The notes under the pieces: generated by a model | Database searches by the model: none | Told to the model about the DNA's origin: nothing | Seen by the model: the letters and a program-made list of their open reading frames with translations, nothing else | Assembly (NCBI GenBank): GCA_905183005.1 | Contig: CAJJDO010000021.1 | Location: 690,773-754,772, forward strand | Reading direction: 5' to 3' | Origin: Paramecium pentaurelia | Lineage: Eukaryota; Ciliophora; Oligohymenophorea; Peniculida; Parameciidae | DNA length: 64,000 nucleotides | Made by a program: the position numbers and the translations under genes | In this document: positions 1 through 14,230 of the stretch, piece after piece | Layout: every line of letters begins with the position of its first letter | Numbering within the stretch: the stretch's first letter is position 1

Positions 1-129
1 TTCAATTATAAATTATTAATTTGAGTTGAATTATTTAACACTTATAATATAAGGTGTATTAAATAATTAGAACAATAATTAATGTAACAAACCATAAAAA
101 TTAGAATATGAATTTTTAGATAGAAAGGC

Positions 130-600
130 ATGGAGAATGATAACATTAATTCTTATGAAACTCATCCTTAAAATTAGTATTAGAATTAAAAACAAAAAGA
201 AATATTTCGAACTTTAGATGATTAGGATAAATTAAATATTCAAAAGCTTTAGTGATATGAATTTACACAGCAATACATACAGATTATTAGAAGTGATAGA
301 TTGAAGTTACAAGGCTTTTGATGATAAAATGATTGAAATGAATTTAAAAGATTAGAAATTACCATGATTTCAAATATGAAAATATATAATCATTTCAATT
401 ATGTATGAAGATATATTGTAAAAAGTAATGACTTGAAAATTAAATATATTGGAATTTATTTTAGAAGATATATAAATTTAAGTATGAGAGGGATCATAAA
501 GAAAGATTGTATATGAAATTTATTTCAAAATATTATGAAATGGAAATATTTATATAAATATAAAATTGTTAGGATAATACAACAAAAAAAGAATTATGAT
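130..600 (+). pseudogene. Decayed gene of unknown family
   Basis: Read with TAA/TAG as Gln, an ORF starts at 130 (MENDNINSYETH...) and hits TGA at 253-255. The same frame resumes at once with protein-like sequence (FTQQYIQIIRSDRLKLQGF) to another TGA. Further coding-like text follows in a shifted frame near 480-590 (RLYMKFISKYYEMEIF). This mix of stops and frame changes, without GT...AG introns that fix it, looks like a dead gene. I do not recognise the family. It may be cut by the left edge of the window. Confidence 0.4.
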
Positions 601-2197
601 AACTAAACTCATTTATAAGTAGTCAGCTAATCAAAATTTAAGTCTCAAAACGTAACTTCAGCTAATTAACGGAATTATAAATATAAAATTTATAAAAGGA
701 TATATATTAATTCTGCATATTGGATAAAATTTAAATTAATATATCAAAATGGAATTAAAATTAAATACATCTAGTCTCAATTAGAATTCTTATATAAAAT
801 CAAGTTTAGCAAACAATAATTAGCATGATCACTCTCAATTATTTGTAAATTTTACAAAAGCATACCCTATAAAATAGAACCCTAAACCTTATGATCCAAA
901 TTGTTTTATTAATTTTTTATAATAGGTTCCACTTATTAATACAATGTGATTGTAGAAGGGGTTATATTTGATGTACTAGCTCCTTGTGATTTATTGAATG
1001 ATTTCACGCCTGAAAAAAAAGAAAAAGAAGAATGAATTAATATATATTATAATTAGCATTGCATAGATTAATATTTTGTTATCCTCTGCTCCATTTTCTC
1101 ATAGAAATTTTGTGTAATTTCATTTGCCAATAATTATTTAGAACAATAAAGAATTCTAAGAATATTCTTGGAATCTTTTTTTTTTACATTAAAGTTTAGG
1201 TTCTTATTCATAAAATTATTCAACATAATAAAAAATGATTTTTAATCATAATCTTATTTTTACTCTTTATTTTATCATCCTAATTCATTTATTGTGTTTT
1301 TTCATGGTCATCTATATATAAAGGCTTTCTATACTTATTACATTCAGTAATTCATCAAGTTCTTCATTAATGAAAATTAATAATTAATAGAAACCCCCAT
1401 TACAATAATATTTAATTTATAATTCATTATATTATGTATAAATCTTGATTGCCGATATATTAGTAGAAGAATAAAATACATTATGCAAGTAATAAGAATA
1501 CAAAGTGCTCATAATTATAAAATGAATTAAAAAAATTTCTTCTGTAAAAACTTCAGAATTTATAAAACATTGATTTGCTAAATTTACAACTAATTATTTA
1601 AAACCATCTCCCTTTCTAGAAATCTTAATTTAATTACAAAAAAATACACTATTAAATTATGTTTATATTACAGATATAAATAAATAAAAAATACTTTATT
1701 GTCAAAAATTTGATTTAAACTGTTAAATAATGTAGATGCAAAAGAATCTCGGTCATATAAATTTGTAATACTAAGAATTATTCTAATTCTATGAAACCAT
1801 AATATAAATGAAAAAACATATAATATATTTATTTTGTTTACAGAAATACATTTTTTTTACAATTAAATGAAGCTTAAAAATGTGATATTAAATTGATATT
1901 TATTGATTAAAAGTGTTAAGAAAGTTAAATAATTAATAAATCTAGCATTTAAAAACTAGGCTTACTAAATAATATTTATTTAATAATAATTATTTTCTGA
2001 TTTGATATTTATTAATATTTTTGTTTTTTTGTTTCTATATAGTCATGATTAAAATATGATTTAGAAAGATATCTTTGATTAATCAATAATTCGAGAAAAT
2101 AAAATTAGAGACATCAATTATGAATTTAGGATAAATAATACCCAACTAATTTTTATATCAAATTAAATGAATTCATATAATTTATGTTATAAATTAA
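601..2197. other. AT-rich stretch, no gene seen
   Basis: No frame stays open with TGA as the only stop for a useful length and with protein-like composition. I see no repeats or structured RNA. It probably holds the promoter of the WD40 gene starting at 2198, but no specific signal can be named. Confidence 0.5.
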
Positions 2198-3637
2198 ATG
2201 ATTTTTAAGTGTAGTAATCCAAATCACGATTTAGATACCGAATTTGTTTGCATGAATGAGACATGTTAAGAATCGAGAATTTTTTGTTTTAAATGTTTAC
2301 AAAATGAGAAACATAAATCTCATGTTAAAGAAATTCATAAGATTGAAAACTTTTAGAATTTATTATGTAATTAAATTGATAATTTAACAAATGAATTAGA
2401 ATAAAAAATCAACCTAATATCTACTTTGTTCATAAAATTTAAAAGTGCTTTTTAAGTTAAATCATAAATTAATATAAAATAATTAAATGGTTTAAATATT
2501 ACAGAAATATCATAATTTATTTAAGATCAAATTAGAATTCAAAATGAAAGTAAGGCAATGTTTCAACTCTTATATAGAAGCACAGAGAATGTGGTTTAAA
2601 CCTTAAAAATGTATATCAATGAATTATTCTACTCTGATCATCCAATTAAAAAAGTAAAAAAGGAATCAATAACAGGATATAGAATAATTCATTCATTTGA
2701 AGAAGATTAAATTAATGCTATAGAATTTATAAATCAATCTAATTTAATGATAGTTGGATATGAATCAAGAAAGATCAACATTTATTAATTTAATTAGGGC
2801 TAGATAAAGTAATTATAAAAATTAAAGATTCATAAAAAAAGTGTTTACAGTTTAATTACTATGAAAAGAACTAATGAATTCTTTTCTGGAAGCTGCGATA
2901 AAACTATTATTTTATGGGAATAATTTGATGATAATTAATGGAATCCTAAATAAGTATTGACTGGACATTTAGGAGGTATAAGTTGTTTAGTATTAAATAA
3001 ATATGAAGATTTATTATTATCAGGTAGTGATGACTTTACTATCAAATCTTGGAAGAAAGACAAAGAATTTTGGATATGTTCCCAAACTCTAACAGGACAT
3101 CATCATTATGTTTGTTCTATAAGTTTAAATGAGAATGAGAATCACTTTATATCTTGTTCAAAAGATAAATAAATTTTTATATTCTCTTTTGATGATTAAA
3201 AATAATTATGGAAATAATGTTAGACAATTTTAACAAGAGATGGAGGTAGAAGATTATGTTTTATTAATAATTCAGAATTTGTTTTTTAACCTGAAAGAAA
3301 GAAAAAATTGTAGATATTTTCAAAGAATGACTATGATTCCAATTTTATTAAGAATAAAGAAATATCTATATATACAGGCACTAGTATTAATAGTAATAAG
3401 AGTTGTTTTTGGTTTTTCCCTTAACAATATATTAAATCATAATCTATTCTTGTAAACAAATCAAGTTGTTCAATCAATTTGATTAGATTAAATGAAAATG
3501 ATGACTATGAAATAATCTAACATATAGACTTTTAAACTAATCGTGTTATAGGTAGAATGACTGAAAATGGAGAATTTTTAGTAACATGGGATGATAAAAC
3601 AAAGAATTTATAGATAAGACAATAAAGAGATTGCTGA
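2198..3637 (+). CDS. WD40-repeat protein with N-terminal Cys/His zinc-binding-like region
   Basis: A single exon of 479 residues using TAA/TAG as Gln and ending at TGA 3635-3637. The N-terminus has a Cys/His cluster (MIFKCSNPNHD..., then FVCMNETCQE, IFCFKCLQNEKHKSH) resembling a B-box-like zinc finger. A helical, probably coiled region covers about residues 50-170. WD40 blades follow: HKKSVYSL...FSGSCDKTIILW, TGHLGGISCL...SGSDDFTIKSW, TGHHHYVCSI...SCSKDKQIFIF, and a degenerate last blade ending LVTWDDKTKNLQIR. WD40 propellers are protein-binding scaffolds; the partner is unknown. Paralogues lie at 43924-45351 and, decayed, at 60495-62380. The first in-frame ATG of the open frame was taken as start. 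Confidence 0.85.
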
Positions 3638-3844
3638 TTTATATTATATTATTTTTATAAATAAATTAAATTTATTTATTTTTCTTTAATAATAGATTGT
3701 AATGTATCAATTATTCCTAATCTAAAAATATAAATAAAAAATAATTATTATCATTATTTTCTTCTAAATTCATCATAATTTAATAGAATTTAATGACATA
3801 TATAAATATCTAAATGTAAAAGGCTTAAATATATAATTAATTTA

Positions 3845-6052
3845 ATGAACATTAGAATTGCTAGAGCCCCTTAATCTGTTAAAGTTTAATCATATCCTAT
3901 AACATTATTGGATGGTACAAGTTCGATGAATTTTGAGTATGAAGAAATTTTGAAGGCACACAAAAAGAATTTTGATGATCTAGGAAATAAATAATTAAAA
4001 ATTCAATTTACAGAAGATGTTCATGATTTTGAACCTTTTGTTGCTGCTGGATCAGGTGATATTACAAAAGCATTCAAATATATTTTGAATAAATTGTTGA
4101 CTGAATAATTTCCTTAACATGTAACAATAATCTTTATAAGTGATGGCGATGAAAAATTCAATTTGCCAGAACTTAAAGAATTAATAGAGAAAATAAAAGA
4201 AAAAAAATTTTTAATTTAATTTGTTTCTATTTCAATAGGTAAATGGTTTCCAAATACTATTTCAAATTAATTAAGATTATAACTTCATAACACAGATTTT
4301 ATTGAACCAATATATCATCATAATAAAAATCCAGAAAGAACAGAAGAAGAAATGTTTAATTTCTTTGATTCTGCTTTTAAAAAAATTAGAGATTAAACTT
4401 TAGTATAATAAGACTTATTTCAAACAGATGCAGAAGTAAAATTGACTTTAGTTTCTAACCCTTAACATCATTTACCTGCTGGAACATTATTTGTTTCAGA
4501 AGGAGAAGTTATTGCCAATGGTTAAGTAATTCCAGCTACAAATAATTTAGTTGATAAGAAAAAAATGGTTTCTGATTCTGCTTAATAAGCATTAATCATG
4601 TTTGCTAGTGATCCTGATAAAATAGTTGAAGAAAAAATATTAGAAAAATTTTAAATAGTAAAGGATTTTTCTGATGAAATATTAAAAGATGTGAATTAAA
4701 AAAATGAAATTTAACAATTGACAGAACAAGAATAAAAACTTGAAATTCAATTTAATAATGCTTTAGTAATTGTTAATTAATTTGCAGAAGGAGATGTTGA
4801 TATTGATTAATGTACTCCATAAACTTTAACAGGATTGTAAGCTTAATTATCAAATCCAAATCCTGATGCTATTGATAGTATTAAAATTATATCACAATAA
4901 CTATCTGTAAAGGATGATGTTCAAAATTTATAGCCTGAAGGTATTAATTTAGCCTAAAAGAAAAAATTAAAGAATGTTGGATGCTTTGCAAGGGCTCAAG
5001 TTAAAATGAAATAGGTTCAATAATTATAATAAACTTATGAATCAGCATAAATCACAATGGCTAAGGAAATTATCATTAATGGATTAAAGAAATACAAATC
5101 CTTATTTTCACAAAACTAAAATTAGTAAGATGTTCGTTAAATTCTTAATGAATACTATAAATCTACTCTTATTGAGCTTGATTCAGTGTTTGAACGAGTA
5201 TAATTAGCAAAAGTTGATGAAGAATCATATGATTTATTAAAGGAGCTCAATCTGATGATGAAGGAAATTGATTAAGTTAAATTAATTAAGAAAACCTTGA
5301 ATTCCAAAGATGCTATTAAAATTATTGATGATGTATTAGCTCATGCAGGTATTGGCATATAATAATCTATGGCTATCACCGATCATAATGATGAATTTGA
5401 TTATCTCCCTGAATCACTTAAATCATAAATTAGACCATAAAATGATGACAGAGAAAAAGTAGTTGTCATAATTTTTGATAATAATGAGTCTATGAGAAAT
5501 GAAATAGATTCAGCCATTGAAAATTTCAACACTGAATTCTCTTAAATTTAAACTGTTAAATTAAAATGGTAAAATGCCCAATTTTCATTATTTGATAATC
5601 AATAATTATATGTTAATTTGGTTGATATTTTTAGGGAATTTGAAGAAAAAAACTATAAGTTGAACACAAAAAAAATCTGTATTTGTTTGGTGACTGATGG
5701 TTAGAATGATTATGTTAAATTACATAAGCAACTTAAAGGTCTTAAAGCAAATAGATACCTCATTTAATTATCATATATTACTATAGGCTCCTCTTTTCAC
5801 TTTCAAATTACCAATGAATTAGATAAAATGATGTAGAACAGAAATCTCAAAGGTAGACCTCTTGTATTAAATGTCCCAAGATAAAAGGCTGTTGGAAATC
5901 TTAAAGGTCAAATTTCTTAATTAATGAATTCTACAACAGCTCTCAACATCAATTCTCATTTTGCAAAGAGATTCTAAGATTTGAAAAACAACCTATTCGC
6001 TTAAGTCTAAGTAGATAAAAATTAATGGAATAATAAATCGTAGATATATTGA
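3845..6052 (+). CDS. Protein with two von Willebrand factor A-like domains
   Basis: A single exon of 735 residues, 207 bp downstream of the WD40 gene on the same strand. The first A-like region (about residues 15-150) starts with a metal-site-like LLDGTSSM and has VTIIFISDGDE, matching the second Asp-bearing strand of a vWA fold. The second (about residues 535-700) has VVVIIFDNNESM, a divergent DxSxS-type motif, then ICICLVTDGQND. Between them is a helical, Gln-rich linker (about 280-500). There is no signal peptide or membrane segment, so it is probably cytosolic. vWA domains mediate metal-dependent protein binding; the partner is unknown. Both metal sites depart from the DxSxS consensus, so binding may be weak. 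Confidence 0.8.
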
Positions 6053-6361
6053 TATATACATATATAATTATCAAGCAAATAATTATTCACATTAATTTCT
6101 TAAAATATATATTATTCACTAGAAATTCAAATGATTTTCTATATTAATTAAATATCTATTGTTTTATATGAAAAAGAAAAATTATAATTAATTTTTCTTT
6201 TAGATTAATAATTTAAGGAATTTCTTTAATAAATGAACACCATGAATCTTTAGAATTACAATTAAATTCATCAAATACTATTTGAGGAATAGAATAAAAA
6301 TTAAAAAAATAATGATCTAACAATAAAAACATAAGATAGTTGCTTATAAAATAAAATAAAA
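6053..6361. other. Convergent intergenic spacer
   Basis: AT-rich DNA between the 3' ends of the vWA-like gene (+) and the MORN-like gene (-). No ORF or structured element seen. Confidence 0.6.
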
Positions 6362-7499
6362 TCAAGTTAAAAATGATTCTATAAATGTACCTTGTCTAAT
6401 ACCATTCTTATATGTTCCTGATTAAATTTATTTATAATATCTAATTCGCTATTCATTTTAATTACATATTATATCCATCATGCAAATCTACCCATTCGCC
6501 TTCTTTCAAACCATTATTATCATAATTACCTCCTCCACTATAAATGAATAATTAAGAATTATTACATAATTATATTATTTTCTAAATAAATTGTATCCCA
6601 TCTACCTATCTTAATATTGTTCTTATATTCTCCTATGTATACAACTTAACAACAACTTTAAAATCTTGAAATTTATAATACTAATAGAAGTTCTCATTCA
6701 ATTCAATTCCTTTTCCATTTTTCACTCCATTTTAATCATAATTAGTACTTCCACTATAAATAATAGTTATATTCATAAAGATTTATACATAATTCTATTT
6801 TAATATATAGTATCCCATCTACCAATTTTATTATTGTTCTAATATTCTCCTGTATAAGTAACTTTACATGAGCTAATAATATATATAATATTATCACCAA
6901 TAATAATTTTCATATAAATCAATCCAATTACCAATTTTATTACCATTTTAATAAGTACCTCCTCCTCTAAAAAATTTCAATTTATTAATTATTACATTTT
7001 CTATTTTTCATAAAATGTATCCCATATTCCTTATTTATTTCCATCTTAATATTCTCCAATATATGTAACTGGTGAATATCTATTTAAATTGATAATTATT
7101 ACTCCCAATAATTTTCAAATAATTCAATCCACTTTCCTATTTTCAATCCATTTTCATTATACTCTCCTCCTACATCTAATTATTTTCCTTTCCAAAATGC
7201 AATCCATTTACCAGTCTACACATTATTGATTCCATATTCCCCTTCCCATTTAAGATGCTTAATTTATTCCAAGTTTGTCATTATAATAGTTTTGTTCTTT
7301 TTATCTATTATTTTTTCTCTTGTCAATATTATTATCATTACGTTCTTAATATATTTCCAAATTGAGAGTAGATGATTTCTGAATCATTTGTAAATTTTAT
7401 TTAAAAAGTTGTTTTTTCAAACAACCAGTAATAGCTATAAAACCCTTGTCTTCCTGAAATATTATATATTTCTCCTTAACACCAATTATTTTAAATCAT
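6362..7499 (-). CDS. MORN-like repeat protein with eight micro-introns
   Basis: The minus-strand gene becomes continuous once eight introns are removed: 7341-7319, 7102-7080, 6995-6967, 6897-6873, 6788-6754, 6681-6656, 6565-6538 and 6465-6441 (23-35 nt). Exons sum to 924 nt, giving 307 residues and a TGA. After an N-terminal region without repeats (GRQGFYSYYWLFEK), the protein has TNLEQIKHLKW and then about four units of the type GGxYDxNGxKxGxWIELxENYY...VTYxGEYKNxxKxGRWDT. These resemble MORN motifs, which often serve membrane or cytoskeletal scaffolding. Introns alternate between two fixed sites per unit. Intron 6 ends AAAG and intron 4 starts GTG, so those two borders are less sure. Start taken at the ATG of MIQNNW; the frame is open a little further upstream. 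Decayed relatives lie at 31.2 and 46.7 kb. Confidence 0.8.
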
Positions 7500-8063
7500 T
7501 ATTGTATAATTATTCTATATTATTTCAAAGTTTATAAATGTATATTATAATTGCAAATAATTAATAGGAAATTTAATATTTTCATTACATAATATAATAA
7601 ATCATCAATATTAATTTAATATAAACTTTGTATAATTTAAAAAATTATCGCCAAATTATTAATATCTAATATATACAAACTTAATATTTAAAGATTATAT
7701 GCTCTACCTCATATTCAACAAGTACTTATTAAATATTTATATGATCAAATTTAATTGAAATCTCAATTATAATTTATGTATATTTTTTAGATAAAGAAAT
7801 TAATTTAATGAAATTATTTATTCAATTAATTATAATCAGGAATAATCCTATTTTATTATAAAAAAAGTTATTATAAGAATAAAAGTTAAATGATATTCAA
7901 GAATTTGTATAAAATTTAATATAAATAAATTGTTATTCAATATAAGATTATTACTTAATTAATCATTATTCATTAAATTACGTCTTATTTAATTATCGTA
8001 AAAAAAGTTTTTAAACAAGAATGGCAATAAATCATATGTTGGGATTGATTAATGATCTTGTTT
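7500..8063. other. AT-rich stretch, no gene seen
   Basis: Upstream flank of the MORN-like gene. No coding frame of interest, no repeat and no structured RNA recognised. Confidence 0.5.
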
Positions 8064-9396
8064 CACTAAAACTTCATAGTTATGGCATCATTTTATATAA
8101 ATTTATTTGATTATCATCATAATTAGATAAATTAATTAGATTTTGAATGTTCCATTAATCATATTATTATTATTATTAGCTAGAACATACAATTTATTAG
8201 GTCGGGGATTTCCTTATTTATAGGTATTACATTTAATAAGGTAAAGAATAACCATTATTTAGGTATCCATAAAAATTTCAGAGTCAGTAGCACTATATCG
8301 CTATATAAATTATAATTCTGCTATAATATAAAGTCTATTTGTCATTAAAAATTAAAATTTTATTAATAGCATTAAAGGTAAACATATAATTATAATTTCA
8401 ATATACATACGTCAAATATTATAATAATTAAAATTGATCTAAAAACTATATTAATATTTAAATATAATTAACAGATAATAAAATATAAAAAGAGAGTATG
8501 ATATATTGTTTTATCACTAAAATACCATTTATAATTTTATTAAAAACTGTAGAGGATCAATTTCAAAAATTTTATAATTCTAAAAAGTTATTATATTATT
8601 ATTATTATTATTATTATTAATCATTAACACACATTATTAGATCATTCAATATTGGTTCTATTGAGGTAGGTTGTTTAAGTAGTCTTGTTGTTGCATTTCT
8701 TGTTATAAAATTTTTCCATACTCATTTCAAAGTCCATATATTTTGAGTGATATCTTAGACTGTGCTTCTATTACTAGAGACAGTTAAGACGCTAACAGAA
8801 ATTATTTTAGTATTTAAAAAGAAGTGGAATATTCTAAGATAGAAACTTTCCTAATGATTTGAAGCTAATTGTAACATATGATATTTTATTTGCACTTTAC
8901 TGTATTTTTTTGTTCCTTATTGGCATTTTTAGTTTAGTTATTGTACACTTTAGGTAAATAATGTTTCAAACCTTTTTTAGCAAGTGATAAGCTTTTTGCA
9001 AAAATTAATAATTGTTTAAAGCTAGAGGTGCGTAATTTCTTTATTAGTATCATTATATTGTAATATTTATTGTAGAGATCAAAGTATGGTAAGATGTATG
9101 TTTTCGATATTTTATATTTAATTAATATCTGAGCAATAAAAAAAAATGTAGAGGCAAAACTTGATCTTTTATTTTAATTTGGTCCTGACTTATTATAGTG
9201 TAGTTAAATAAATCCACAAATATTTTTGTAAAAGATTACATTTACCTTTTGAGGGCTGTTTTATGCTAATTATAATGAGTATGGTATTGTTCATTAATGC
9301 GAAATAAAAGCTAAGAATTTAGTTTTAAGAAATGTTAAAATCAAAACTATATAGATTTTATTATTTTAATTAAATGTATACTTATTTAAATTTAAG
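8064..9396. repeat. First copy of 1333-bp exact duplication (assembly join at N 9397)
   Basis: This 1333-bp block is repeated without visible change at 9398-10730, directly after the single N at 9397. A block ending at an N and restarting after it is the signature of two overlapping contig ends that were scaffolded but not merged. The unit is non-coding as far as I can see. It contains an (ATT)8 microsatellite at about 8595-8618. Confidence 0.9.
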
Positions 9397-9397
9397 N

Positions 9398-10730
9398 CAC
9401 TAAAACTTCATAGTTATGGCATCATTTTATATAAATTTATTTGATTATCATCATAATTAGATAAATTAATTAGATTTTGAATGTTCCATTAATCATATTA
9501 TTATTATTATTAGCTAGAACATACAATTTATTAGGTCGGGGATTTCCTTATTTATAGGTATTACATTTAATAAGGTAAAGAATAACCATTATTTAGGTAT
9601 CCATAAAAATTTCAGAGTCAGTAGCACTATATCGCTATATAAATTATAATTCTGCTATAATATAAAGTCTATTTGTCATTAAAAATTAAAATTTTATTAA
9701 TAGCATTAAAGGTAAACATATAATTATAATTTCAATATACATACGTCAAATATTATAATAATTAAAATTGATCTAAAAACTATATTAATATTTAAATATA
9801 ATTAACAGATAATAAAATATAAAAAGAGAGTATGATATATTGTTTTATCACTAAAATACCATTTATAATTTTATTAAAAACTGTAGAGGATCAATTTCAA
9901 AAATTTTATAATTCTAAAAAGTTATTATATTATTATTATTATTATTATTATTAATCATTAACACACATTATTAGATCATTCAATATTGGTTCTATTGAGG
10001 TAGGTTGTTTAAGTAGTCTTGTTGTTGCATTTCTTGTTATAAAATTTTTCCATACTCATTTCAAAGTCCATATATTTTGAGTGATATCTTAGACTGTGCT
10101 TCTATTACTAGAGACAGTTAAGACGCTAACAGAAATTATTTTAGTATTTAAAAAGAAGTGGAATATTCTAAGATAGAAACTTTCCTAATGATTTGAAGCT
10201 AATTGTAACATATGATATTTTATTTGCACTTTACTGTATTTTTTTGTTCCTTATTGGCATTTTTAGTTTAGTTATTGTACACTTTAGGTAAATAATGTTT
10301 CAAACCTTTTTTAGCAAGTGATAAGCTTTTTGCAAAAATTAATAATTGTTTAAAGCTAGAGGTGCGTAATTTCTTTATTAGTATCATTATATTGTAATAT
10401 TTATTGTAGAGATCAAAGTATGGTAAGATGTATGTTTTCGATATTTTATATTTAATTAATATCTGAGCAATAAAAAAAAATGTAGAGGCAAAACTTGATC
10501 TTTTATTTTAATTTGGTCCTGACTTATTATAGTGTAGTTAAATAAATCCACAAATATTTTTGTAAAAGATTACATTTACCTTTTGAGGGCTGTTTTATGC
10601 TAATTATAATGAGTATGGTATTGTTCATTAATGCGAAATAAAAGCTAAGAATTTAGTTTTAAGAAATGTTAAAATCAAAACTATATAGATTTTATTATTT
10701 TAATTAAATGTATACTTATTTAAATTTAAG
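9398..10730. repeat. Second copy of the 1333-bp duplication
   Basis: Exact repeat of 8064-9396, probably the same genomic DNA represented twice. Its last part (10260-10730) is repeated again at 11659-12129 because of the next contig join. Confidence 0.9.
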
Positions 10731-11657
10731 AATAGCTTAACAAAATTTCGGAGATTCTTAATATTCTTTAATATATTTAATATTAAATCTTTAATCAATT
10801 AATCTACTCTATTTTTTTTGCATAAGTTTTTTTAAAAATTTTAAATTATCAAAATCTTAATTGATTATTCAAATAATATTGATGCATAATTAAGTAATTG
10901 AATAATAATGAATTATAAATTAAACTTCAAAGTAACCTTTCTTTATTTATTCAAAAATTAGTAAATTTATAGTATGCTTTAGAATAATATAAGTTATCTA
11001 TTGTCATCTAATCATTATGGCTTTAACTTGGATAGAATCCTTCGCATTTGGTGTACATCGTATATATTAAATTGTTATTAATAATCTCTTTAAAGAGTAA
11101 TAATATTTAAATATACTAAAATTTGATCTTTAAAAGTTAGTCTATATTATTAAAATAGAATCTATTCTACTTATTCAATTATTAATATGACTAATCAATT
11201 CCAGAATATATAATATAAGATATGTTAAATATTTTTTTGTTTTGAATTTATTCAGTTTTTATACAAAATAACATAAGCTTTATTTCATCAACCATTTATT
11301 TTTCATTTTTTTGCTTTCGTCCAAACCATAGTCTTAAAATTTATTTTAATTCATTTTTACTAAAGTAAATTGAGTTATATATCTAAATCAAGACTTTTTA
11401 GAAAGCATTAACATTTATTTATTCATATAAACAGCTCAGTGACTAGTATTCTATATATCCTTGAAACTTTATTTAATAAGAATAAAATGAAAACTATTTC
11501 TAATCAACATTTTTCACATTCGCATTTATACTTAAAATTAGATTTCTATTCTATTTAATCAGAAAAATATCCAACTTAATTTTGATGTAAGATCTTTTAT
11601 ATTAAATGTATATTTTCTATTCTACAAAAATAGTTTACAATAATCATATAATGATAT
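10260..11657. repeat. First copy of 1398-bp exact duplication (assembly join at N 11658)
   Basis: Repeated at 11659-13056 directly after the single N at 11658. No coding frame seen in the unit. Same artefact pattern as the join at 9397. Confidence 0.9.
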
Positions 11658-11658
11658 N

Positions 11659-13056
11659 TTTTTAGTTTAGTTATTGTACACTTTAGGTAAATAATGTTTC
11701 AAACCTTTTTTAGCAAGTGATAAGCTTTTTGCAAAAATTAATAATTGTTTAAAGCTAGAGGTGCGTAATTTCTTTATTAGTATCATTATATTGTAATATT
11801 TATTGTAGAGATCAAAGTATGGTAAGATGTATGTTTTCGATATTTTATATTTAATTAATATCTGAGCAATAAAAAAAAATGTAGAGGCAAAACTTGATCT
11901 TTTATTTTAATTTGGTCCTGACTTATTATAGTGTAGTTAAATAAATCCACAAATATTTTTGTAAAAGATTACATTTACCTTTTGAGGGCTGTTTTATGCT
12001 AATTATAATGAGTATGGTATTGTTCATTAATGCGAAATAAAAGCTAAGAATTTAGTTTTAAGAAATGTTAAAATCAAAACTATATAGATTTTATTATTTT
12101 AATTAAATGTATACTTATTTAAATTTAAGAATAGCTTAACAAAATTTCGGAGATTCTTAATATTCTTTAATATATTTAATATTAAATCTTTAATCAATTA
12201 ATCTACTCTATTTTTTTTGCATAAGTTTTTTTAAAAATTTTAAATTATCAAAATCTTAATTGATTATTCAAATAATATTGATGCATAATTAAGTAATTGA
12301 ATAATAATGAATTATAAATTAAACTTCAAAGTAACCTTTCTTTATTTATTCAAAAATTAGTAAATTTATAGTATGCTTTAGAATAATATAAGTTATCTAT
12401 TGTCATCTAATCATTATGGCTTTAACTTGGATAGAATCCTTCGCATTTGGTGTACATCGTATATATTAAATTGTTATTAATAATCTCTTTAAAGAGTAAT
12501 AATATTTAAATATACTAAAATTTGATCTTTAAAAGTTAGTCTATATTATTAAAATAGAATCTATTCTACTTATTCAATTATTAATATGACTAATCAATTC
12601 CAGAATATATAATATAAGATATGTTAAATATTTTTTTGTTTTGAATTTATTCAGTTTTTATACAAAATAACATAAGCTTTATTTCATCAACCATTTATTT
12701 TTCATTTTTTTGCTTTCGTCCAAACCATAGTCTTAAAATTTATTTTAATTCATTTTTACTAAAGTAAATTGAGTTATATATCTAAATCAAGACTTTTTAG
12801 AAAGCATTAACATTTATTTATTCATATAAACAGCTCAGTGACTAGTATTCTATATATCCTTGAAACTTTATTTAATAAGAATAAAATGAAAACTATTTCT
12901 AATCAACATTTTTCACATTCGCATTTATACTTAAAATTAGATTTCTATTCTATTTAATCAGAAAAATATCCAACTTAATTTTGATGTAAGATCTTTTATA
13001 TTAAATGTATATTTTCTATTCTACAAAAATAGTTTACAATAATCATATAATGATAT
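11659..13056. repeat. Second copy of the 1398-bp duplication
   Basis: Exact repeat of 10260-11657. Taking both joins together, the apparent gene-free desert from 7.5 to 14.2 kb is really about 4 kb. Confidence 0.9.
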
Positions 13057-14230
13057 ATTTTAAGTAATTTACAATTAACTTTCCTATATAATGTGAATTA
13101 CTTGTAAAGGATTTTTACAATATTTTATTTAGATTTTAGAAAATCATTGATTCACTGAAAGTATACTGTTTATTAAGTATTGATTGGTATCAATTAGAGT
13201 TTCTTATAATTGATCTTATAAATGACAGCATTCGTTATCATTAAATACAAAATTAATAAGAGCCCATTCAATAAAAATAGTATTAATCTTTATTATTTTC
13301 AAATATATTCCAAATTTTTCACTTAAGTAATTTAAAAGGGATCAGAATCTCACTAGATTACTAATACTACATTTTAAAAAATACTGATAATAATAACATT
13401 TAGTATAATAATTATTTAATTTTTATTAGTTATGAATTCTAAATATTTTCTATATCTCTTCAATTTTTTTATCTACAAATGTATCATAAACTTATTTACT
13501 ATGTAATTCTTTTATATAATTTACCCATCAAAATTAGGGTAAATTATAAAAAATGAGATATAAACCTATATATTTAATTGTGAATGGTAATTACCATTTA
13601 TGATCTAAAATACAAGCAATAAAGGATTATTTTAGGATAAAAAAAGAAAAAAATACAATAATGAATTTTTAAAACTTCATAGAACATATAAAAATGCAAA
13701 AGTTATTGATCTATCTGTTCTTAATACTATGTTAGCAACATATATAGAATGAACCATTTTATCTCTCATTAATTTGCTTTACTCTTTTTCTTTTCAATAA
13801 TTGCAACTCTATACTTTTCCTTACATTTCTTTTTCCTATTTCAACCTACTTTCATAACAATATTCTTTTTTATTTTTTTATTTTAGTTAGAAATAATAAA
13901 ATAATAATAAAATATATATGTTTTTTTCAAATATCTTCTATGATTTTTTAGTAGATATATTGAAATGTCTTATTCTATTAAGAATTTATCATAGAAATAA
14001 TTTTTAATTAATACAATTATATTTGAATTTATGTATGTGAGAACAATTTAAAAGGGCATTTATTAATTATGATAGGAAATAGAAAATAGAGAGTATTAGT
14101 GTGCATTTTGTTTTTTGAGAATTTTTAGTATATTAAATTTTTCGAATGTTCTATTAATTTAAAATGTTAAACACTAAATTATCTTTTCTATTATTTATTT
14201 TTCAGAAGTAAACTTCAATATTTGAAAATT
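13057..14230. other. AT-rich stretch, no gene seen
   Basis: Unique sequence upstream of the first large cysteine-rich membrane gene. No ORF with protein-like composition under the ciliate code, and no structured element recognised. Confidence 0.5.

Noticed and set aside
8595..8618. (ATT)8 tract as a CRISPR-like or functional tandem repeat
   Set aside because: A simple microsatellite in AT-rich non-coding DNA; no spacer structure.
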